A DNA stretch of 64,000 bases, taken from NCBI GenBank assembly GCA_046598415.1, contig JBKJIG010000034.1, positions 1-64,000 on the forward strand, written 5' to 3'. This DNA is from VFJZ01 sp046598415. Its GTDB lineage: Bacteria; Actinomycetota; Thermoleophilia; Gaiellales; F1-60-MAGs149. The notes beneath the pieces were generated by a model. That model was not told the origin of the DNA. It did no database searches and saw nothing but the letters and a program-made list of their open reading frames with translations. This document shows positions 51,227 through 60,165 of the stretch, one piece after another (the first letter of the stretch is position 1; every line of letters begins with the position of its first letter). A program made the position numbers and the translations under genes.

Positions 51227-51265
51227 CGCCTGATGTCGGCCGCGATCCCCCGGGCCCGCGGCCGG

Positions 51266-52240
51266 CTACTCCTCGAAGCGGTCGCCCCAGGAGAGCTTGC
51301 GGGCCGTTCGATAGCCGGGGTCGCTGCGGGCGACCGTCTGCTCGCGCAGGTCGCCCGACGGATCGCACAGCTGGAACCGGACGTGCCCCGGACGCACCAG
51401 GGGATGACGGAGGATGCGCGGCGCGGTGCGATCCGGATCCTCCTCCCGGATCGCGACGACGTAGGTGAACTTCTCATCCTCGAAGCCGCGCTTCGCACCC
51501 TTCGCCGCCCGGTGCGCGGCCGAGCGCGGCAGCCGCACCGCGAAGTGGCACCAGTCGTCGCGCATCGGACACGCGAGATCGTGCGGACAGGGCGCGAGGA
51601 TGGTCGCGCCGAGCCCGATCAGGTGCCCGCGGAACACCATCATCCGCTCGTAGTCGGCGGGCGTCCCCGGCTCGACCAGGACCAGTGCGGCCGTCGTCTG
51701 CGACCAGACCCGCGACAGCAGCGCGAGCGCCGCCACCGGTGCCAGCTCGTTCAGCACGTACGACGCCGTCACCAGGTCGAACGGGCCGTCCGGCGTCGCC
51801 CGCGACGCATCGGCGCGCCGCCACTCGGCGTGTCGCACCGCGGCCGACTGCGACGTCGCCGCGGCCGCCGCCGCCATCTGCAGCATCCCGTCCACCGCAT
51901 CGACGGCCGTGACGCGCTGCAGCGAGCCGCCGAACGCCGTTCCGGCCGCCCACACGGCCGATCCCAGCCCGGTGCCGAGATCGAGCTGCGACGCCGGCGC
52001 GAACCCCGCCCGCAGCAGCTCGTCCAGCGCCACGGAGACCGCGGCGTAGGTGGCCGGCAGCCGCGTCGCCGCATACGCCGCGATGTCGTCGGCACTGCGC
52101 GCCGCCGGCCCCGAGGCCGTCGCCGCCCGGTACCGCGCGCTCAGCTCGCCGGCCGAGCGCCGCAGGTCGGTCGCCGTCCGGTCCTCGAGCCGCTCGTCGA
52201 CGAACCGCTGCAGCTCGTCCGGCAGAGAGGCCGATCGCAC
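51266..52240 (-). CDS. Rsm22-like SAM-dependent methyltransferase-fold protein
   Basis: A 324-residue protein. The SAM-binding core is SQLDLGTGLGSAVWAA (residues about 83-98). The Rsm22-type cysteine motif CPHDLACPMRDDWCHF (about 219-234) is followed by RLPRSAAHR and DEKFTYVVA. These match the Rsm22/METTL17 family, associated with small-subunit ribosome assembly and with a 4Fe-4S cluster in mitochondrial members. Its start lies only 3 bases after the stop of the ABC ATPase gene, so it is the last gene of that transcript. No direct link to transport is evident. Confidence 0.82.
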   Translation of the reverse strand: MRSASLPDELQRFVDERLEDRTATDLRRSAGELSARYRAATASGPAARSADDIAAYAATRLPATYAAVSVALDELLRAGFAPASQLDLGTGLGSAVWAAGTAFGGSLQRVTAVDAVDGMLQMAAAAAATSQSAAVRHAEWRRADASRATPDGPFDLVTASYVLNELAPVAALALLSRVWSQTTAALVLVEPGTPADYERMMVFRGHLIGLGATILAPCPHDLACPMRDDWCHFAVRLPRSAAHRAAKGAKRGFEDEKFTYVVAIREEDPDRTAPRILRHPLVRPGHVRFQLCDPSGDLREQTVARSDPGYRTARKLSWGDRFEE

Positions 52241-52243
52241 GTC

Positions 52244-53275
52244 TCAGAGGATGACGACGTCGGTGACGTCGTCGCGCAATCGCAGACGCACCGGTGCGTC
52301 CACCGTCAGGTCGGCCGCGTCGGACGACAGCAGATCGGTGATCACCTCGCCCTCCACCTCGTCCTCCACCCGCACCCGCGTGATCGGCCCCAGGAACGAG
52401 AGGTCGAGCACCCGCGCCTTGCCCTCGATCGTCCGGTCGAGCGCGAGCTGCTCCGGCCGCACGGCGGCGTGCGTGGCAGCCTCGGTCGACGCTGCGACGG
52501 TGCCGCGGACGGAGCGCCCCAGCACCTCCCAGCCGTCGTGCACGGAGCGGGCGCCGATGCGGTTGACCGTGCCGATGAAGTCCGCCACGAACGGCGTGCG
52601 CGGGTTGACGTAGAGCATGCGCGGCGGATCGAGCTGCTCGAGCCGACCGTTCGACATCACGCCCACCCGGTCGGCCACGGCGAGCGCCTCGTGCTGGTCG
52701 TGCGTGACGAACACCGTCGTCACGCCGAACTCGCGCTGCACGCGGCGGATCTCGTCGCGCAGCGACTCGCGCACCTTCGCGTCGAGGGCCGAGAGCGGCT
52801 CGTCGAGCAGCAGCAGCCGCGGCTGGGTGGCGAGCGCGCGGGCCAGGGCGACACGCTGCTTCTGGCCGCCGGAGAGCTGATGCGGGTACTTCTTCTCGTG
52901 CTGCGTGAGGCCCGTCACCTCGAGCAGGCCGTCGACCGTCGACGCGCGCTCGGACGATGCGATCTTCCGCACCCGCAGGCCGAACTCGATGTTCGCGCGC
53001 GCCGTCATGTTCGGGAACAGCGAGTACTCCTGGAACACCATCCCGAAGCCGCGCCGCTCGGTCGGCGTGCCGGTGATGTCGGCCCCGGCGACGTGCACGA
53101 CGCCGGCGTCGGGACGCTCGAAGCCGGCCAGGATCCGCAGCGCGGTCGTCTTGCCGCAGCCGGACGGGCCGAGCAGGCAGACGAGCTCGCCCGTCTCGAT
53201 CTCCAGGTCGAGCGACTCCAGCGCCACCGTCGAACCGAACGTCTTGCGCACGCCGCGCATCGACACCGCAGTCAT
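52244..53275 (-). CDS. ABC importer ATPase (spermidine/putrescine- or phosphonate-type)
   Basis: A 343-residue ATPase. Walker A is LGPSGCGKTTALRIL, signature LSGGQKQRVALARAL, Walker B LLLLDEPLSALD, and H-loop VTHDQHEAL. The C-terminal about 100 residues form a TOBE/OB regulatory domain. Together with two permeases and a lipoprotein it makes a complete type I importer of the PotABCD/AfuABC/AepP group. Its ATG shares a base with the permease TGA (TGATG). Confidence 0.93.
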   Translation of the reverse strand: MTAVSMRGVRKTFGSTVALESLDLEIETGELVCLLGPSGCGKTTALRILAGFERPDAGVVHVAGADITGTPTERRGFGMVFQEYSLFPNMTARANIEFGLRVRKIASSERASTVDGLLEVTGLTQHEKKYPHQLSGGQKQRVALARALATQPRLLLLDEPLSALDAKVRESLRDEIRRVQREFGVTTVFVTHDQHEALAVADRVGVMSNGRLEQLDPPRMLYVNPRTPFVADFIGTVNRIGARSVHDGWEVLGRSVRGTVAASTEAATHAAVRPEQLALDRTIEGKARVLDLSFLGPITRVRVEDEVEGEVITDLLSSDAADLTVDAPVRLRLRDDVTDVVIL

Positions 53276-54087
53276 CAGCCCACCCCGCCCAGTGTTGTCT
53301 CGAGCCCGCGCCGCCGCATCAGTCGCACGACGAACCACAGCAGGATCGCCGTCAGGACCATCACGGCCAGCGCCAGGGCGATGCCGGCCCGCGCCTCGCC
53401 GCGCTGGTAGTTGACCATGTATGTCGGCAGCGTGTTCTTGAGCAACAACGCGGCGAACGTGAACTCGCCCAGCACCAGGGCGATCGTCAGCACCGACGAC
53501 GCGATCAGCGACGCGCCGAGGTTGGGGATCAGCACCTTGAAGAGGATCGTCGTGGTGCGCGCGCCGAGGCTGCGCGCCGCCTCGTTGAGCGTCCGCGCGC
53601 CGATCGACTGCAGGCCGCTGTCGAGCGCGCGATACGTGAACGGCATCGCCGTCAGCGCGTAGAACGGCACCAGGCTGAAGGTGCTGGACAAGAACCAGGG
53701 CGCGAGCGTCCGGAAGGTCGCAGCGATGCCGACGACGAGCGCGATCGGCGGGATCACCCAGGGCAGCAGCGTGATGATGGTCAGCGGGCCTTTGAGACGC
53801 GGCATGTACAGCTCGACGGCGATCGCCATCGGCAGCAGCAGCGCGAGGTTGACCAGCACGGCCAGCAGGGCGAGCTGCAGGCTCACCCACGCCGCGTGCT
53901 GGAACGCGGACTCGCCGAGCGCGTCGGTGAGGCCCTTGATCGACCACCCCTCGAACAGGCGGTCGGGCGTCAGCAGGGCGACCGGGATCCGCTGGAAGGC
54001 GAACCGCGCCATCGTCAGCATGGGGATGGCGAAGTAGAGGGCGACTCCGCCGATCAGGAGCACCCGGAAGGCGCTGCCCCGGGTCAT
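53275..54087 (-). CDS. ABC importer permease
   Basis: A 270-residue inner-membrane permease (PotC/PotI type). About six helices start with FRVLLIGGVALYFAIPML. The cytoplasmic EAA loop is LNEAARSLGARTTTILFKVLIPNLG (key residues EAARSLGA). It pairs with the permease upstream. The ATG at 54087 overlaps the upstream TGA (ATGA), which fixes the start. Confidence 0.92.
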   Translation of the reverse strand: MTRGSAFRVLLIGGVALYFAIPMLTMARFAFQRIPVALLTPDRLFEGWSIKGLTDALGESAFQHAAWVSLQLALLAVLVNLALLLPMAIAVELYMPRLKGPLTIITLLPWVIPPIALVVGIAATFRTLAPWFLSSTFSLVPFYALTAMPFTYRALDSGLQSIGARTLNEAARSLGARTTTILFKVLIPNLGASLIASSVLTIALVLGEFTFAALLLKNTLPTYMVNYQRGEARAGIALALAVMVLTAILLWFVVRLMRRRGLETTLGGVG

Positions 54088-54923
54088 CCACGGGTCCAGA
54101 TCGCGGCGCGCCGATTGGCGAAGCCCATCACGAGCACCGCCACCAACAGCAGCAGCACCGTCCACGTCACGATCGAGTACGCGAGGTCCTGCTCACCGGT
54201 GATGACGTTGCCCTGCAGCAGGAAGCGGATCTGCAGCGGCACGATCTGCGTCGACGGGCTCAGCACGTACGCGGTCGCGTAGGCCGAGAACGCGTTCACG
54301 AACAGCAGCAGGAAGCCACCGATGAACCCCGGCGTCAGGATCGGTACCGCCACCGACCGCCAGTAGCGCGAAGGTGGCGCGCCGAGCACCGCCGCCGCCT
54401 CCCGCCAGGTCTTCTTCAGGCCGGCGACGGCCGGCAGGATGATCAGGAACATGAGCGGGATCTGGAAGTACAGGTACACCGTCACCAGTCCCCAGAACCC
54501 GGCGGGGCCGATGCCGTGGTCGACCAGGTCGAACCCCAACGTCTCCTTCAGCACCTTCGTCACGACGCCCTGCGTGCCGATCGCGGTGACGAAGGCGAAC
54601 GCCAGCGCCACGCCGCCGAGCTGCGACGCGACCGCCGACCACGACTCGAGCAGCGGTCGCAGCCAGCGCGGCCGCTGCAGGTCATAGACGGCGAGCGCCA
54701 GCAGCGTGCCGATCACGGCGCCGATCAGGCCGCTCGCGAGCGACAGGTTGATCGAGTTGATGAAGGTCGACCGGTACGGGTCGGAGATCGCGCGCTCGAG
54801 GGATGCCGTGCCCGGCGTGCCGCCGGGCGTCACCGATCGCCACAGCACGATGACGGTCGGATAGACGAGGAACAGGCCGACGAACGCCAGGAACGGCAGC
54901 CCTGCGAGCGCGCGAGTCCGCAT
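54084..54923 (-). CDS. ABC importer permease
   Basis: A 279-residue permease (PotB/PotH type). Helices begin at FLAFVGLFLVYPTVIVLW. The EAA loop is REAAAVLGAPPSRYWRSVAVPIL. The periplasmic DPYRSTFINSIN start and long loops are typical of the spermidine/iron family. It lies 3 bases after the substrate-binding protein stop. The TGA overlaps the next permease start. Confidence 0.92.
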   Translation of the reverse strand: MRTRALAGLPFLAFVGLFLVYPTVIVLWRSVTPGGTPGTASLERAISDPYRSTFINSINLSLASGLIGAVIGTLLALAVYDLQRPRWLRPLLESWSAVASQLGGVALAFAFVTAIGTQGVVTKVLKETLGFDLVDHGIGPAGFWGLVTVYLYFQIPLMFLIILPAVAGLKKTWREAAAVLGAPPSRYWRSVAVPILTPGFIGGFLLLFVNAFSAYATAYVLSPSTQIVPLQIRFLLQGNVITGEQDLAYSIVTWTVLLLLVAVLVMGFANRRAAIWTRG

Positions 54924-54926
54924 CGA

Positions 54927-56117
54927 TCAGGCGTCCGCCACCATCGGGCCCCACTGGTCGGCGAGGATCGCCTTCGCCGCGTCGGTCTGCTCCTGCGTCG
55001 GGAAGCTGACCTTCGCGATCACGTCGGCCGCCGGCAGGTTCTTCTTCAGGTCGTCGGTGATCTTGCCGGACGCCTCGAGCGCGGCGAAGCGGGCCGGAAT
55101 GGCGCCGCCCTGCAGGTAGCCCAGCGCGCCGTCGTCACCGACGAGGTTCTCGAGGAACAGCCGTGCGGCGCACGGGTGCTTCGCCTCGGTGACGACCGAC
55201 TGCGCGTAGTAGCCGCCGTAGACGCCATCCGGCGGGACGACGACCTGCATCGCGAAGCCGGCCTCGTCGAGCGCCGGCTTCAGCGCCGGGAAGTTGTACG
55301 TCCAGTCGAGCGCGATCGGCACGTCGCCGGAGATCACGGCCGCCTCGGTGACGTCGAGCTGCTGCAGGTTCCCGGCCTTCTTCAGATCGGCGAAGAACTG
55401 GATGCCCGGCATGATGTCGTCGAACGAGCCGCCGTTGGCGAGCGACGCGGCCATGACGGCCGCGAACGCCGCACCGGCCTCGCGCGGATCGCCGTTGATG
55501 GTGACCTGGCCCTTGTAGTCGGGCTTCTTCAGGTCGGCCCACGTCTGCGGCGGGTTCTTCACCAGCGTCGTGTTGGATCCGATCGAGATCACGCCGTAGT
55601 ACGCGGCAACCCACTTGCCGGCCGCGTCCTTGAGGTTGTCCGGGATCTCGTCCCAGACGGTCGGCTTGTACGTCTCGGCGTAGCCCTTGTCGATCATCTG
55701 CGAGGTGAACGACGGTCCGACGTCGACGACCTCGGGCATGTCGGGCTGGCCACGCAGCGTCTCGATGGCGGTCAGCTCCTCGGCCGAGGACGCGTCCGGG
55801 GTGGCCACGGGCGCCTTGATGCCGTACTTCGACTTGAAGCTGTCGAGGATGCCCTTGTAGTTGGCCCACGTGTCGGGCAGCGCGATCAGGTTGACCTGAC
55901 CTTCCTCCTTGGCCTTGGCCGCAATCTCGTCGACCGTCGTGCCGCAGCCCGCGCTGTCGGCGCCAGTGGCGGCGCCCGAAGCGGCCGGTGCCACCGCGCT
56001 GGTCGCCGGCGCTGCCGCCGGCGCCGTCGAATCCGTGCTGCTGTCCGAGCCGCCGCACGCGGCGACCGCGATCGCGACCACAAACAGCGCGACGAAAGAA
56101 CTCGGCGCCTTTCGCAT
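54927..56117 (-). CDS. ABC importer substrate-binding lipoprotein
   Basis: A 396-residue lipoprotein. The signal ends in a lipobox (AVAACGG, Cys21) followed by a Ser/Ala/Pro-rich linker to about 60. The binding domain (about 65-390) is a PotD/AfuA-type periplasmic fold, with IALPDTWANYKGILDSFKSKYGIKA and DVPIALDWTYNFPALKPALDEAG. The ligand cannot be told from sequence; polyamine, phosphonate or a glycerophosphodiester are possible. GGAG precedes the ATG at 56117 by 7 bases. Upstream ATGs at 56123 and 56135 are alternatives. Confidence 0.9.
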   Translation of the reverse strand: MRKAPSSFVALFVVAIAVAACGGSDSSTDSTAPAAAPATSAVAPAASGAATGADSAGCGTTVDEIAAKAKEEGQVNLIALPDTWANYKGILDSFKSKYGIKAPVATPDASSAEELTAIETLRGQPDMPEVVDVGPSFTSQMIDKGYAETYKPTVWDEIPDNLKDAAGKWVAAYYGVISIGSNTTLVKNPPQTWADLKKPDYKGQVTINGDPREAGAAFAAVMAASLANGGSFDDIMPGIQFFADLKKAGNLQQLDVTEAAVISGDVPIALDWTYNFPALKPALDEAGFAMQVVVPPDGVYGGYYAQSVVTEAKHPCAARLFLENLVGDDGALGYLQGGAIPARFAALEASGKITDDLKKNLPAADVIAKVSFPTQEQTDAAKAILADQWGPMVADA

Positions 56118-56157
56118 CTGCATTCTCCTCCTCATGACCGGGGCCGGTCGGGAGCCG

Positions 56158-56188
56158 ATAGTACACTCGTCCGGGGTCGGAAACGAGT
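56158..56188 (-). promoter_or_regulatory. Candidate promoter and operator upstream of the lipoprotein gene
   Basis: A minus-strand TACTAT (plus 56158-56163) fits a -10 box. The perfect inverted repeat ACTCGT/ACGAGT (56165-56188, 12-base gap) overlaps its -35 region. It lies in the only gap (101 bases) in the whole block, so ABC genes may be independently controlled. Function is inferred. Confidence 0.4.
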
Positions 56189-56218
56189 CTCGCCGGTGAT
56201 CATGTGGAGACGGTTTCG

Positions 56219-56845
56219 TCAGCCGATGATGCTGCGCGCGAGCGCCGGCACGTCGGTCGTGATGATCGCGATGTCGGGGTCGCCGGCCAGCTCGGCGATG
56301 GTCGGCGCGTCGTTGACCGTCCACACCGACAGCCCGCGGCCGAGCGCGTGCGCCGCGCGCCGCGCCTCGGGACCCAGCAGCGCGATGTCGGGCGCGAGGA
56401 AGTCGGCGCCGCAGTCCCGCGCCGCGGCGAGCAGCCCGGTCACCGGCCGGCCCGGCACCTCCTCCACCAGCAGCCCGAGGTCGAGCGTCTCGTCCAGCCG
56501 CCGGAACTCGGCGATCACCGCGGGCAGGAACGAGGTCACGATCAGCCCCTCGCGGTGCGCGGGTTCGAGCAGCGCCAGCACGTCGCGCTCGAGGCCGGCC
56601 TCCTTCAGCTCCAGGTCGAGGCCGACCCGGCCGCGTGCCAGGTCGAGCAGGGCGAGCAGCGACATGGGCTCCTCGTCCTCGCCGATCGGGTCGTGCGCCA
56701 GCGCCAGGCCGCCGTCGCGGCCGCGGCGGATGTCGGTCTCGACCAGGTCGGCGCCGGCCGCGATGGCCGCCGCGAACGCGGCGGCCGAGTTGTCGGCGTG
56801 GTCGGCGCTCGCACCCCGGTGCGCGCAGACGAGCGGCTTGCTCAC
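56219..56845 (-). CDS. Glycerophosphodiester phosphodiesterase
   Basis: A 208-residue GDPD-family TIM barrel without signal peptide, so cytoplasmic. Catalytic and metal residues are visible: AHRGASADHADNS (His11), VETDIRRGRDG, LAHDPIG, and VGLDLELKE. It hydrolyses glycerophosphodiesters to glycerol-3-phosphate and an alcohol such as choline or ethanolamine. The GTG at 56845 overlaps the TGA of the FAD dehydrogenase gene upstream. Pairing with a glycerol-3-phosphate dehydrogenase fits the use of that product. Confidence 0.92.
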   Translation of the reverse strand: MSKPLVCAHRGASADHADNSAAAFAAAIAAGADLVETDIRRGRDGGLALAHDPIGEDEEPMSLLALLDLARGRVGLDLELKEAGLERDVLALLEPAHREGLIVTSFLPAVIAEFRRLDETLDLGLLVEEVPGRPVTGLLAAARDCGADFLAPDIALLGPEARRAAHALGRGLSVWTVNDAPTIAELAGDPDIAIITTDVPALARSIIG

Positions 56846-58377
56846 GGCGGCTCCTCCAGCAGTGTCGCGATGCGTGCCCGCGCCGCGTCGTCGTCGGCGC
56901 CGCGCGGCCCGAGCCCGGTGCGGCGCACGACGTCGTCGACCGTCACGGCCCACTCCCGGTGGCGGGCGTGCAGCACCTGCGCGCCGATGTCGGGCGCGCT
57001 GGGCGAGAGCGGCCGCAGCAGGGTCTCGTCGTCCACGGTGCGCTGCAGGATGACGCCTGCGGCGGCGCCATGGTCGTGCACCAGGTGCGCGATGACGGCA
57101 TCGTCCACGCGCGGGAACCGCGCGCGGAGCTCGGCGCCGGCGATCGCCGGGTCGACGGCCGAGGGCAGCGGCACCGGCCGGTAGCCCGGCGCCGGATGCC
57201 CGAGCGCGGCGCAGGCGAGGCCCGCCGCCTGCAGCCCGATCCGGCGCCAGGTGGTGAGCTTGCCGCCGGCGATCGAGACCATGCCGCCCGGCCCCGTCGT
57301 CAGCACCACCTCGCGCGGCGCCTCGCTGGTCGGCCCGGCCGCGACCGGCAGCACGCGCAGACCCGCGAACCGGTGCCGGATACGGCCCGGTTCGATCGAC
57401 TCCGCCGTCAGCGACAGCCCCGCCTCGGCCAGGATCTGCCGCTCGTCGGCGGCGTCGGGCACGACGTCGGCCGGATCGCCCTCGTACGGGTGGTCGGTCG
57501 TGCCCAGCAGCAGGCCGTCCTGCCACGGGATCGCAAACGCCACGCGGCCGTCGCCGAGCATCGCCGTGACCGCCGCCCCGGATCCGGCGTCGGCCGAGAG
57601 CACCAGGTGCGAGCCGCGGGAGAGCTGCACCGTCGTCCCCGCGCCGGGCCGCTCCAGCTGCCGGACGCGGTCGATCCAGGGGCCGCTCGCGTTGACCACC
57701 ACCCGCGCGCGGATGTCGAGCGACGCGCCGCCCAGGCGATCGACCGCGTCGGCACCGGTGACGCGGCCGCCGAGCGCCTGGAGGCCGACGACCTCGACGT
57801 GGTTCAGCACCAGCGCACCGGCCTCGGCGGCGCCGTCCAGCGCCGCGAGCGTGAGCCGTGCGTCGTGGGTGAGGTGGTCGTGGTACAGCACGGCCCCGCG
57901 CACCCGGTCGGCGGCTAGACCCGGCACGAGCGCCCGCGCAGCCGCGGTCGACAGCCGTCGCGGGCGGCCGTCGCGGAACCCCGACAGGGCGCCGTACAGC
58001 GCCGTGCCGGCCAGCAGCGCGGCGGGGCCGTACGACGTCTCGGACGTGAGCGGGACGAGAAACGGGAGCGGCCGTACCAGGTGCGGGGCGACGACGGTCG
58101 CGTTCGCCCGGCGCTCGGCGTGCGCCTCGCGCACCAGCCGCACGTCGCGCATCGCGAGGTAGCGGAGGCCGCCGTGGATCAGCTTGGACGAGGCGCTCGA
58201 CGTCGCGCCGGCCAGGTCGCGCGCGTCGACCAACGCGACGCGCAGGCCCACGCGCGCGAGCGGCCACGCGACGCCGGCACCGACCACTCCGCCGCCGATC
58301 ACGAGCACGTCGAAAGGCTCGGCCGCCAGCTGCGCCAGCGCCTCGGCGCGGTTGCGGGTGGCGGGGCCGCCGGTCAC
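56842..58377 (-). CDS. FAD-dependent glycerol-3-phosphate dehydrogenase-like protein
   Basis: A 511-residue flavoprotein of the GlpD/DAO family. The FAD-binding motif is VLVIGGGVVGAGVAWPLAR (about 24-42). It continues with DARDLAGATSSASSKLIHGGLRYL, the GlpD-specific segment, and a C-terminal helical domain (about 400-511). The reaction would be glycerol-3-phosphate to dihydroxyacetone phosphate with electrons to quinone. It is coupled to SoxD (GTGA) and to GDPD (GTGA), so GlpD and GDPD form the lower part of the block. Confidence 0.85.
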   Translation of the reverse strand: MTGGPATRNRAEALAQLAAEPFDVLVIGGGVVGAGVAWPLARVGLRVALVDARDLAGATSSASSKLIHGGLRYLAMRDVRLVREAHAERRANATVVAPHLVRPLPFLVPLTSETSYGPAALLAGTALYGALSGFRDGRPRRLSTAAARALVPGLAADRVRGAVLYHDHLTHDARLTLAALDGAAEAGALVLNHVEVVGLQALGGRVTGADAVDRLGGASLDIRARVVVNASGPWIDRVRQLERPGAGTTVQLSRGSHLVLSADAGSGAAVTAMLGDGRVAFAIPWQDGLLLGTTDHPYEGDPADVVPDAADERQILAEAGLSLTAESIEPGRIRHRFAGLRVLPVAAGPTSEAPREVVLTTGPGGMVSIAGGKLTTWRRIGLQAAGLACAALGHPAPGYRPVPLPSAVDPAIAGAELRARFPRVDDAVIAHLVHDHGAAAGVILQRTVDDETLLRPLSPSAPDIGAQVLHARHREWAVTVDDVVRRTGLGPRGADDDAARARIATLLEEPP

Positions 58378-58586
58378 GGTTCGTCGAGGATACGGTCGTC
58401 GCGGGTGTCGCGGACGAGCGTCAGCCAGCGGCGGCAGCCGAGCTCGTGGTACCAGCGCTCGCGACAGGGGCCCTCGGGGTTGTCGCGGCGCCAGACGTCG
58501 AGCCAGTCGACCGGGATCTCGCCGCCGTAGCGGAACTCGGTCGACGAGCGCCGGCCGCACGTGGGGCAGTCGATGCGGAAGCTCAA
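58374..58586 (-). CDS. Sarcosine oxidase delta-like subunit (short)
   Basis: A 70-residue protein, MSFRIDCPTCGRRSSTEFRYGG (TTG start), with four cysteines in two pairs: CPTC at the N-terminus, then Cys in EGPCRERWYHELGC. This is the zinc-binding pattern of SoxD. Typical SoxD is about 90-100 residues, so it is truncated at the C-terminus. The TTG overlaps the SoxB TGA (TTGA) and its TGA overlaps the dehydrogenase GTG. Confidence 0.82.
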   Translation of the reverse strand: MSFRIDCPTCGRRSSTEFRYGGEIPVDWLDVWRRDNPEGPCRERWYHELGCRRWLTLVRDTRDDRILDEP

Positions 58587-59794
58587 TGCGTGCCCGCCGA
58601 TCCACGGTCGGCCTTGGTGCGGTCGCGCTCGAAGCGATCCAGCGCGAACGGCGCGATCAGCTCGGTCGGCCGGCCCTGCGCGATGGTGGCCGCCATCTGC
58701 TCGCCGCCGACGGGGATCGCCTTGAAACCCCAGGTGCCCCAGCCGGTCGTGATCAGGAAGCCCTCCGCCCCGGTCTCGCCCATGATCGGCGAGTAGTCGG
58801 GGCTCATGTCGCAGACGCCGACCCACTGCCGCAGCAACCGCATGCGGCGCATGAACGGCAGCAGCGTGATGGCTCGCAGTGCGCAGTTCTGCAGGAAGTC
58901 GTGGCCCGAGCGGTACGAGTAACCGGCCTGGCGGTCGATCTCGGCGCCGAACAGGAACTCGCCGCGCGGCGTCTGGGACACGTACACCAGCAGGTCGGAC
59001 GAGATCACGATCGGACCGAGCGACTGCGGGTAGTGGTTCGTGACGGCGGCCTGCAGCGGGTGCGTGCGGATCGGCAGGCGCACGCCGGCCATCGAGGCGA
59101 GCGTCGTCACGTGGCCGCCGACGGCGCCCAGCACCACGCCGGCGTTGATGCGCCCCGCGGTCGTCTCGACGCCCGTCACGCGCGCGCCGTGGCGGACGAG
59201 GCCCGTCACCCCCACGCCCTGGTGTACGTGCACGCCACGTGCCATCGCGCCCTCGGCGTAGCCCCAGACGACACGGTCGTGCCGCGCCGTGGCGCCGCGC
59301 GGGTGGTAGGAGGCACCGAGGACCGGGAACGTGCCGTCGCCGGTCAGGTCGAGCTGCGGGCACAGCCGCGCGATCTCGGCCGGCTCGACGAAGTCGGTGT
59401 CGGCGCCGCACGCCGTGTTCAGCACCGCGCGCGCCTTCTCGGTGCGCAGGGTCGCCTCGGAGTGCGCCAGCCACAACAGGCCCTTGGTGGAGTGCATGAC
59501 GGGACGGTCGAGCTCCGCCTCGAGGCCCTCGTACAGCTCCAGGCTGCGCTGGTAGAAGGCGACGGCGTCGGGGATGCCGTAGTTGGCGCGGATCACGGTC
59601 GTGTTGCGCCCCGTGTTGCCGGAGCCGATGTACGAGCGCTCCAGCACCGCCACGTTCGTGATGCCGTGCCGCGCTGCCAGGTAGTACGCCGTGGCCAGCC
59701 CGTGGCCGCCGCCGCCGACGATCACGACGTCGTACGACGAGCGGGGCGCGGCGGCTCCCAGCAGCGAGATGCGGCGCTCGACGAACTCGTTCAC
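58583..59794 (-). CDS. Sarcosine oxidase beta-like subunit
   Basis: A 403-residue DAO-family flavoprotein. Dinucleotide-binding motif VVIVGGGGHGLATAYYLAARHG (about 23-44) and the SoxB-specific ERSYIGSGNTGRNTTVIRANY follow, with a C-terminal WGTWGFKAIPVGG. It normally binds FAD and covalent FMN and oxidises sarcosine or related secondary amines. Its length is normal. The GTG at 59794 overlaps the SoxG TGA. Confidence 0.92.
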   Translation of the reverse strand: MNEFVERRISLLGAAAPRSSYDVVIVGGGGHGLATAYYLAARHGITNVAVLERSYIGSGNTGRNTTVIRANYGIPDAVAFYQRSLELYEGLEAELDRPVMHSTKGLLWLAHSEATLRTEKARAVLNTACGADTDFVEPAEIARLCPQLDLTGDGTFPVLGASYHPRGATARHDRVVWGYAEGAMARGVHVHQGVGVTGLVRHGARVTGVETTAGRINAGVVLGAVGGHVTTLASMAGVRLPIRTHPLQAAVTNHYPQSLGPIVISSDLLVYVSQTPRGEFLFGAEIDRQAGYSYRSGHDFLQNCALRAITLLPFMRRMRLLRQWVGVCDMSPDYSPIMGETGAEGFLITTGWGTWGFKAIPVGGEQMAATIAQGRPTELIAPFALDRFERDRTKADRGSAGTH

Positions 59795-60165
59795 GCCAGC
59801 CGCTCCACGAGCTCGGCCCGAAACGCCGCCGGCACCAGCAGCAGCGTGCGGCCGGCGCCGACGAGCACCTTCACCGGCACGCCCGCGGCGGCACCCTGCG
59901 CCAGGCCGGTTGCGGGCAGCGGCCAGTCGGCGTGGCGCGCCAGCAGCTCGGCGGCGATGGCGGGATCGAGCCAGGCGCCGGCCCAGCCGGCGTCGGGCAC
60001 GACGATCGCATCGGGGTCGTCCACCGCCGGCGATACGTTGGCCAGCACCAGCAGGTCGTCGGGCGCGAGCCGCAGCGTCACGGTGCCGGTGCCCAGCTCG
60101 AGCGCGTCGAGCGCCGCCGGCGCTGCCGCGATCCGCGTCGCGACGACCGGCTCAGGCGCGAACAC
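59791..60165 (-). CDS. Sarcosine oxidase gamma-like subunit (short)
   Basis: A 124-residue protein between SoxA and SoxB, the position of SoxG. Similarity is partial: VTLRLAPDDLLVLA and AGVPVKVLVGAGRTLLLVPAAF. Typical SoxG is about 190-210 residues, so about a third is missing. It starts at a GTG (60165), overlapping the SoxA end by 14 bases. Assignment relies largely on position. Confidence 0.65.
   Translation of the reverse strand: MFAPEPVVATRIAAAPAALDALELGTGTVTLRLAPDDLLVLANVSPAVDDPDAIVVPDAGWAGAWLDPAIAAELLARHADWPLPATGLAQGAAAGVPVKVLVGAGRTLLLVPAAFRAELVERLA

Larger units (their letters stand above)
50833..51265. other. Intergenic region with palindromic repeats
   Basis: No supportable gene in 433 bases. 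It contains two copies of a long palindrome (listed separately at 51028-51062 and 51193-51226). Short frames in this span follow the repeat arms and have no family resemblance. No promoter box is convincing. The aldolase gene upstream start is at 50832. Confidence 0.5.
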
